NCBI GenBank assembly: GCA_003427395.1
Contig: BFEA01000129.1
Span: 425,013 to 446,021 of the forward strand
Direction of reading: 5' to 3'
From: Chara braunii
Lineage: Eukaryota > Streptophyta > Charophyceae > Charales > Characeae
DNA length: 21,009 bases
Program-made: the position numbers and the translations under genes
Notes under the pieces: generated by a model
Database searches by the model: none
What the model saw: the letters and a program-made list of their open reading frames with translations, nothing else
Told to the model about the DNA's origin: nothing
Part shown: positions 16,683-21,009 of the stretch, one piece after another
Layout: every line of letters begins with the position of its first letter
Position numbering within the stretch: the stretch's first letter is position 1

Positions 16683-18263
16683 TCAATCTTCGATCATAGG
16701 GCGCTTTCCCTTTTGCAGAGATCTCTCATATTGAGTTACAACTTGAGGAGCGGTCTGCATGAGTTCTTCTCTCGTGAACCAGCGGTCCTCCTTTGGATCA
16801 ATGTGATGTCGGAACCGAACGCGGTACTGCAGCTTCGGTTTTGGAGGACGTCCCCTGCCTGCTGGTCTGGATACCGGCAACTCTCTGTGATCCACAATAT
16901 CATCGATGTCCACCTCTCCGTCCATGGTTGGGGGCAGCATTGAGCGACGAGATGGAAACTGGTCAGTCTCTTTGAAAGGTGCCAGCTTGGAGGCGTGAAA
17001 GACAGGGTAAGTACAGAGATGACTAGGAATCCGGATAACGTATGATGGACCATCCAGATCTGTCCCGACGATGTCCAAGACTTTCCAAGGTCCAAAGTAC
17101 TGAGACATGAGTTTGCGGGATATCCCGTACTCCTGTCCCAGTTCTGAAGACTTAACCCAGACTCTATCCCCAACCTGAAATGTAGAAGGCCGACGGTGTC
17201 TGTTTTCGGACTCTATCATCGCGGCCTGTGCCTTTTGCATCTGTTCTACCGCCTGCTGCATCTTCAGTTCATAGCGGTAAGCAAACTCTAATGTACCAGG
17301 TGCAGCAGTTGACTGATTCTCAGGAAGAAGGAAATCCAACGGTAGTCTAGGCTTGAAAGTCAGTAGCAGACTGTTCGGGCTCACCCCAGTGGCGCTGTGT
17401 ACCGCATTGTTATACAGACTGGCGATGAGAGCAAGCTTCTCATCCCAGTCCACCTGGTTGGGCTTGATGTAATGCCTCAACAGGTGTTGTACAATGCAGT
17501 TCAGTTGCTCAGCCTGGTCGTTGGCCTCTGGGTGATTCCCAGAAGTCATTTGCAACTGAGTGCCCTGTTCTGCAGCAGCGGCCTTCCACAACTCGTTGGT
17601 AAACATGACATCCCTGTCACTAACAATGGACTTCGGTAGACCAAAGTCCCTGACCCAGTTCTCTTTAAACATTCTAATCACGTAATCCGTTTTTGCTGTT
17701 TCTAGCATGGCTACTAACCTAGCATACTTACTAAATCTATCCATGATGACGAAGATGTGACGCACTCCACTCTTGTTGGTGATCAGAGTATCCATGAAAT
17801 CCATGAACAGACTCTCACCAGGCCGTTCCGGAATCGGAAGGGGCTTCAGGAGCCCAAAAGGAGCCTGAGTATGTGGCTTGTCCCGTTGACAGACTTGACG
17901 AGTCTCCACATACAGTTGCGCATCTCGCATCATTGTGGGCCACCAGAACCGCTGCAACACGTTGCCTGCGGTCTTCTTATACCCAAAATGGCCGGTGGTA
18001 TCATGACATTCNCCTAAAAATAAACTACGCAAAGACTCGCTATTTGCAATGCACAAGCGTTTATTCCCTGCCTTCTCTAGGAACAACAAGCCATTGACCA
18101 ACTCAAACTCGGCGGAAGTCTTCTTATCCTTTGCCTCAAGTCTGCGTATGATCTCAAACATAAACTGGTCCTGGCGATAGGCTTCCACCAAAGACTGAGT
18201 AAAATTGTCCGTCAGATCGAACTCAGTAATCACCGCACCTAAGAAGTCCGGTCTGCGCGACAA
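16683..18263 (-). pseudogene. Gypsy integrase with chromodomain-like C-terminus
   Basis: 526 codons. The H2C2 zinc finger (CHDTTGHFGYKKTAG to VETRQVCQRDK, residues ~85-128) has its first Cys changed to Arg (codon CGT at 17900-17898). The catalytic core (residues ~150-310) shows FMDFMDTL, IMDRFSKYARL, IVSDRDVMF and HPEANDQAEQLN, keeping D, D and E; the usual GQ-x-E is DQAE. The GPY-type region YFGPWKVLDIVG and a chromodomain-like end (LQYRVRFRHHIDPKEDRWF) follow. One residue near 84 is unknown because of the N at 18012. An open frame this long suggests fairly recent insertion. Confidence 0.93.
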
Positions 18264-18817
18264 GGCATCAACAACCTTATTGTACTCCCCTTTGAGATAC
18301 TGAGGGTCAAAGTCATATTGTTCAATGACTTCGATCCAACGTTGAGAGCGTCAGAGAGTACCGGTTGAGTTCTCATCCATCTCAGGGTCTGATGATCAGT
18401 CCTGAGGATGAATAACCTCCCAAGGAGATAGTGTCTCCAATGGGTGAGAGCCTTGTACACCGCATAGAGTTCCTTCTCATAAGTGGACTTAGCCAAGTTC
18501 TGAGACGACATTTTCTTGGACATGTACTCTACTGGCCTCAACTTTGGCCCCTCCTGCTGTGCGAGTACGGCGCCAATGCCATATTGGCTAGCATTCGTGA
18601 TGACTATGAACGACTTGTTAGGATCGGGAAGTTTCAAGACTTCATAGTGCGTCAACGCATGCTTCAGATGTCTGAAAGTAGCCTCACACTCATCTGTCCA
18701 CTCCCACGGCGTTTCAAGGCGGGTATGATCAGTCAAAGGAGCGGCCACTATGCTATAGTTCTTTACAAAAGTTATGTAGTAGTCTGTCATCCCTAAGAAA
18801 GATCTCATCTCAGTCAC
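18239..18817 (-). pseudogene. Gypsy RT connection and RNase H
   Basis: MRSFLGMTDYYITFVKNYS is the usual gypsy RT end. RNase H follows: FIVITNASQYGIGAVLAQ, STYEKELYAVYKAL (catalytic Glu), LFILRTDHQTLRWM (third Asp). The first catalytic Asp, normally T-D-A-S, is Asn here (codon AAT at 18595-18593). The last ~50 codons are out of frame; the next frame continues RWIEVIEQYDFDPQYLKGEY. Confidence 0.9.
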
Positions 18818-18824
18818 AGACTTA

Positions 18825-19042
18825 GGACGTGGTCAATCATGAATGCTGGCCACCTTCGCGTCATCGGGCTTCAACCCTTCCGCGGAGATCTCATGACCCA
18901 AGTACAAGACACGGGTGCGGCCAAACTCGCACTGGACGTGGCCAATCATGAATGCTGGCCACCTTCGTGTCATCGGGCTTCAACTCTTCCGCGGAGATCT
19001 CATGACCCAAGTTCAAGACACGGGTGCGGCCAAACTCGCACT
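18825..19042. repeat. 109-bp tandem duplication inside RT
   Basis: Copy 1 is 18825-18933 and copy 2 is 18934-19042, differing at only about four positions. 109 is not a multiple of three, so the duplication itself breaks the RT/RNase H frame. Confidence 0.95.
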
Positions 19043-19290
19043 TCTCACCGTTGATCTTGAACTTGTGCTGTGGCTGGAGACCGATGACTTTGTCCAAGTG
19101 TGCAACATGTTCCTGGACAGTTTTACTAAAAATAAGTATGTCATCGAGGTACACGATGACAAACTTATCCAAGTAGTCATGGAATATCTGATTCATAGTG
19201 TGCTGAAAGGTGCATGGAGCATTGCAAAGGTCAAAAGGCATCACCACAAACTCGTACATCCCGTACCTGGTCTGAAAAGCGGTTTTGTGT
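18891..19290 (-). pseudogene. Gypsy RT palm (YLDD)
   Basis: Follows a TAA (19293-19291) in the RT frame. It contains HKTAFQTRYGMYEFVVMPF, LCNAPCTFQHTMN and the catalytic VIVYLDDILIF. Both aspartates of the metal-binding pair are intact. FDLCNAP shows a change from the common F-G-L-x-N-A-P. The reading then runs into the tandem duplication and is lost. Confidence 0.9.
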
Positions 19291-19372
19291 TAATCCTCGG
19301 ACCGGATTGCAATCTGATGGTACCCGGACTTCAGATCTATCTTGTTGAAGTACTGACACCCTTGCACTCTAT

Positions 19373-20577
19373 CTAGCAGATCGTCGATGCGCGGTAGACC
19401 CGGGGCTCTCTGTTCTTTACAAAGATGGCATTGAGGCCCCTATAGTCAATGCACATCCTAAGAGTACCCTCCTTCTTCTTAGGCACGAATAGAACTGGGG
19501 ACCCATAAGGAGAGATACTCGGCCGGATCCAGCCCTTCTCTACGAGTTCCTTGAGTTGACGGGGAAACTCATCGAGCTCGCCTGGAGACATCCGATAGAT
19601 CCTACCCTTCGGGATACTAGATCCTGGGATAATTTCTATCGCGTGGACGACCTCCCTCTCAACAACCCCTGTCGGCTCTTGAAATAGATCAGGGTACTTA
19701 GCAACTACTCTCTCTATCTCCGGCGGCATTTTCACTGGTTCGCCTGCAGCAGAGACATAAACTAAGTACATACCCTCCTCCTGATTTTGCTTATAATAAT
19801 TGTAGAACGCGGCCGCACACATGCACCCGTAGGACTCAATCAGACTACTTGCTTTGAACTTATATAATCTGGCGGTCCCTCCATTTGGCAAAGTGTGTTT
19901 GACCACTTTTCGGTCCCATTCAAACTGGGGCTGTGCCACAGAGAGGTAGTACATACCTAACTTGAACAACATGTCCATGGGGAGTTCATCGCTCACTAGG
20001 AACGAGACACGATGTCTCAAGTCCCCTCCCGCGTACGGGAAACAACACTCTACATCCTGGAGGTAGTCGTTAACTACCATGCGTTGTTTGTTGGCACACT
20101 CCACAGGTCGACTCAGGCGCTGCACTCGCCCCTGTAAGCGCAGTCTCTCAACGCACGCGCGACTAATAAAGTTCCCCGTCGAGCAAGTGTCATAATAGGC
20201 CCCGGCCTTGCGACCGCCAATAACAACCTCGCTGACGAACATCTCACCCTTAGGGGCTTTGACTAAGGCCGTCCAAGAAGCTAGCGGGTCTAATCTAGAC
20301 CACTCCACCTCTAGCTCCTCCAAGGACTCGAACACATTCATCGAAGAGAGGCTCGACGGGTCTGAATGTGTTTGCGGGACGACATTGGAGTCAGTAGCTT
20401 GGGCCATCTCTTGAGATGGTGAGGGTGTCTCCACCACCTCGACCCTAGTAGGAGCAGCTACAATTCCTACTGGCTCGACGTGTTTCCCGGAGCACTGCCT
20501 GAAGTACTGGCTATGTTGCTGCCAACGGGATGAGAGGATCCCAGCACTTGCCCCATCGTAGGCAGGATCTTAGAAGG
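19373..20577 (-). pseudogene. Gypsy aspartic protease and N-terminal RT
   Basis: From the GTG at 20437 the frame has 354 codons; it is open to about 20577. The retropepsin core is at roughly residues 60-170 ([20 protein letters not shown]). The catalytic Asp is kept but the usual D-[ST]-G becomes D-T-C (TGC codon), a variant seen in some gypsy lineages or a loss. The RT thumb/finger start is at about residues 270-335 ([20 protein letters not shown] and [12 protein letters not shown]). The frame is lost at about 19400. The +1 frame then carries [10 protein letters not shown] and [13 protein letters not shown], which includes the first catalytic Asp of RT. Confidence 0.9.
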
Positions 20578-20581
20578 CTAT

Positions 20582-20711
20582 CACTCCACTTGTATTCACG
20601 TATTTGTAAAAGATGAGTCTTAGAACACTACCAATTAAACAGAAGTTCGTTTCAGGAATTATAAATTACACTCCACTTGCATGGACGTATTAGTAAAAAA
20701 TGAGTCTTAGA
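20582..20711. repeat. Tandem repeat, 87-bp period
   Basis: CACTCCACTTGTATTC (about 20583) and CACTCCACTTGCATGG (about 20670) start two units that both end ATGAGTCTTAGA. They lie just beyond the truncated gypsy end. Confidence 0.8.
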
Positions 20712-20727
20712 CTGTGTGTCCATTCAA

Positions 20728-20870
20728 CTCGCAATGGGATTTATTCAACTCTGTTGAACCCGTTGAACGGCCATGAGGCCCGAGTTGAATCCCCGTTGAG
20801 CGGTACAACGGGGGCTTCCCGTTGAAATCCGATCAACGGGTCGTGCCCAATGGGCCTCGGACGCGTGGCA
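20728..20870. repeat. CGTTGA/TCAACG hairpin cluster
   Basis: At least eight GTTGA or TCAAC motifs occur within about 110 bases, and two perfect 8-bp hairpins: CCCCGTTG with CAACGGGG (20791-20813) and CCCGTTGA with TCAACGGG (20818-20840). No gene. Confidence 0.7.
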
Positions 20871-20920
20871 GGACACACGTGGAAAAAAAAAAAGTGAAAA
20901 AAAAAAGTACAAAAACTACC

Positions 20921-20956
20921 CTGTGTGTGTGTGTGTCTGTGTTCATGTGTGTGTGT

Positions 20957-20991
<35 letters not shown>

Positions 20992-21009
20992 TGTGTGTGT
21001 GTATGTGTG
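20921..21009. repeat. (TG)n microsatellite at window edge
   Basis: TG-rich tract with CATG and TATG interruptions, cut by the end of the window. It resembles the 5' part of the TG/AATC elements and could be a fourth copy. Confidence 0.9.

Larger units (their letters stand above)
16683..20579 (-). pseudogene. pol: Ty3/gypsy retrotransposon pol (protease, RT, RNase H, integrase), broken
   Basis: Domain order protease, reverse transcriptase, RNase H, integrase, chromodomain-like C-terminus identifies Ty3/gypsy (Metaviridae type) rather than copia. The polyprotein is split by frameshifts near 19400, in the 109-bp duplication (18825-19042) and near 18350, and by a TAA at 19293-19291. Gag is absent: the frame opens only from a TAA at about 20580, with a short tail ([18 protein letters not shown]) upstream of protease. 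The element is thus truncated at its 5' side and inactive, but its 3' end (PPT and LTR start) is present. Confidence 0.95.

Overview
This window looks like a repeat-rich stretch of a large eukaryotic nuclear genome. Long CT/GA, TG and TTTC microsatellites, decayed transposable elements, tRNA-like (SINE-type) sequences and foldback repeats dominate it. No complete, intact gene is visible. There are no bacterial operons and no ribosome binding sites. My best guess for the source is a streptophyte (charophyte) green alga of the Chara type, from the overall style of the repeats and protein remnants. That is an inference from general knowledge and the sequence does not prove it. One ambiguous base (N at 18012) shows this is a draft assembly.

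Left third (1-6350): mostly non-coding. It holds microsatellites, a 31-bp tandem repeat, two copies of a ~150-bp dispersed repeat (about 1360 and 5998), a 95-bp hairpin, a 12-bp minisatellite and two tRNA-like segments on the minus strand. It also holds two large foldback structures (4508-5079 and about 5560-5800). The only candidate host gene here is a minus-strand first exon (3546-3367) with a signal peptide, a TATA box upstream and a good splice donor.

Middle (6350-14670), all minus strand: a decayed retrotransposon integrase (7158-6357) split by an inserted TG/AATC element, a G-rich GGGTAA-type minisatellite (7199-7375), and a decayed Ulp1-type cysteine protease (8418-7618). Upstream of these is a very large broken gene (14667-9337), about 1,700 codons with many frameshifts and several stops. 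Its N-terminal half contains what I read as a ParB-like domain. Its C-terminal half contains a segment resembling a beta-class amino-methyltransferase. ParB plus methyltransferase is an arrangement familiar from phages and prophages, so its presence in a eukaryotic, transposon-like setting is the most interesting item in the window.

Right third (14670-21009): three copies in the window, two of them here, share a (TG)n, G/C hairpin, (AATC)n layout that resembles a LINE/SINE 3' tail. A Ty3/gypsy retrotransposon lies on the minus strand (pol 20579-16683, then a polypurine tract and a probable 3' LTR). Its gag is missing, and its pol is broken by frameshifts, one in-frame stop and a 109-bp tandem duplication, with substitutions at key residues in protease, RNase H and the integrase zinc finger. 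Beyond it are an 87-bp tandem repeat, a dense CGTTGA/TCAACG hairpin region and a TG microsatellite that runs off the end.
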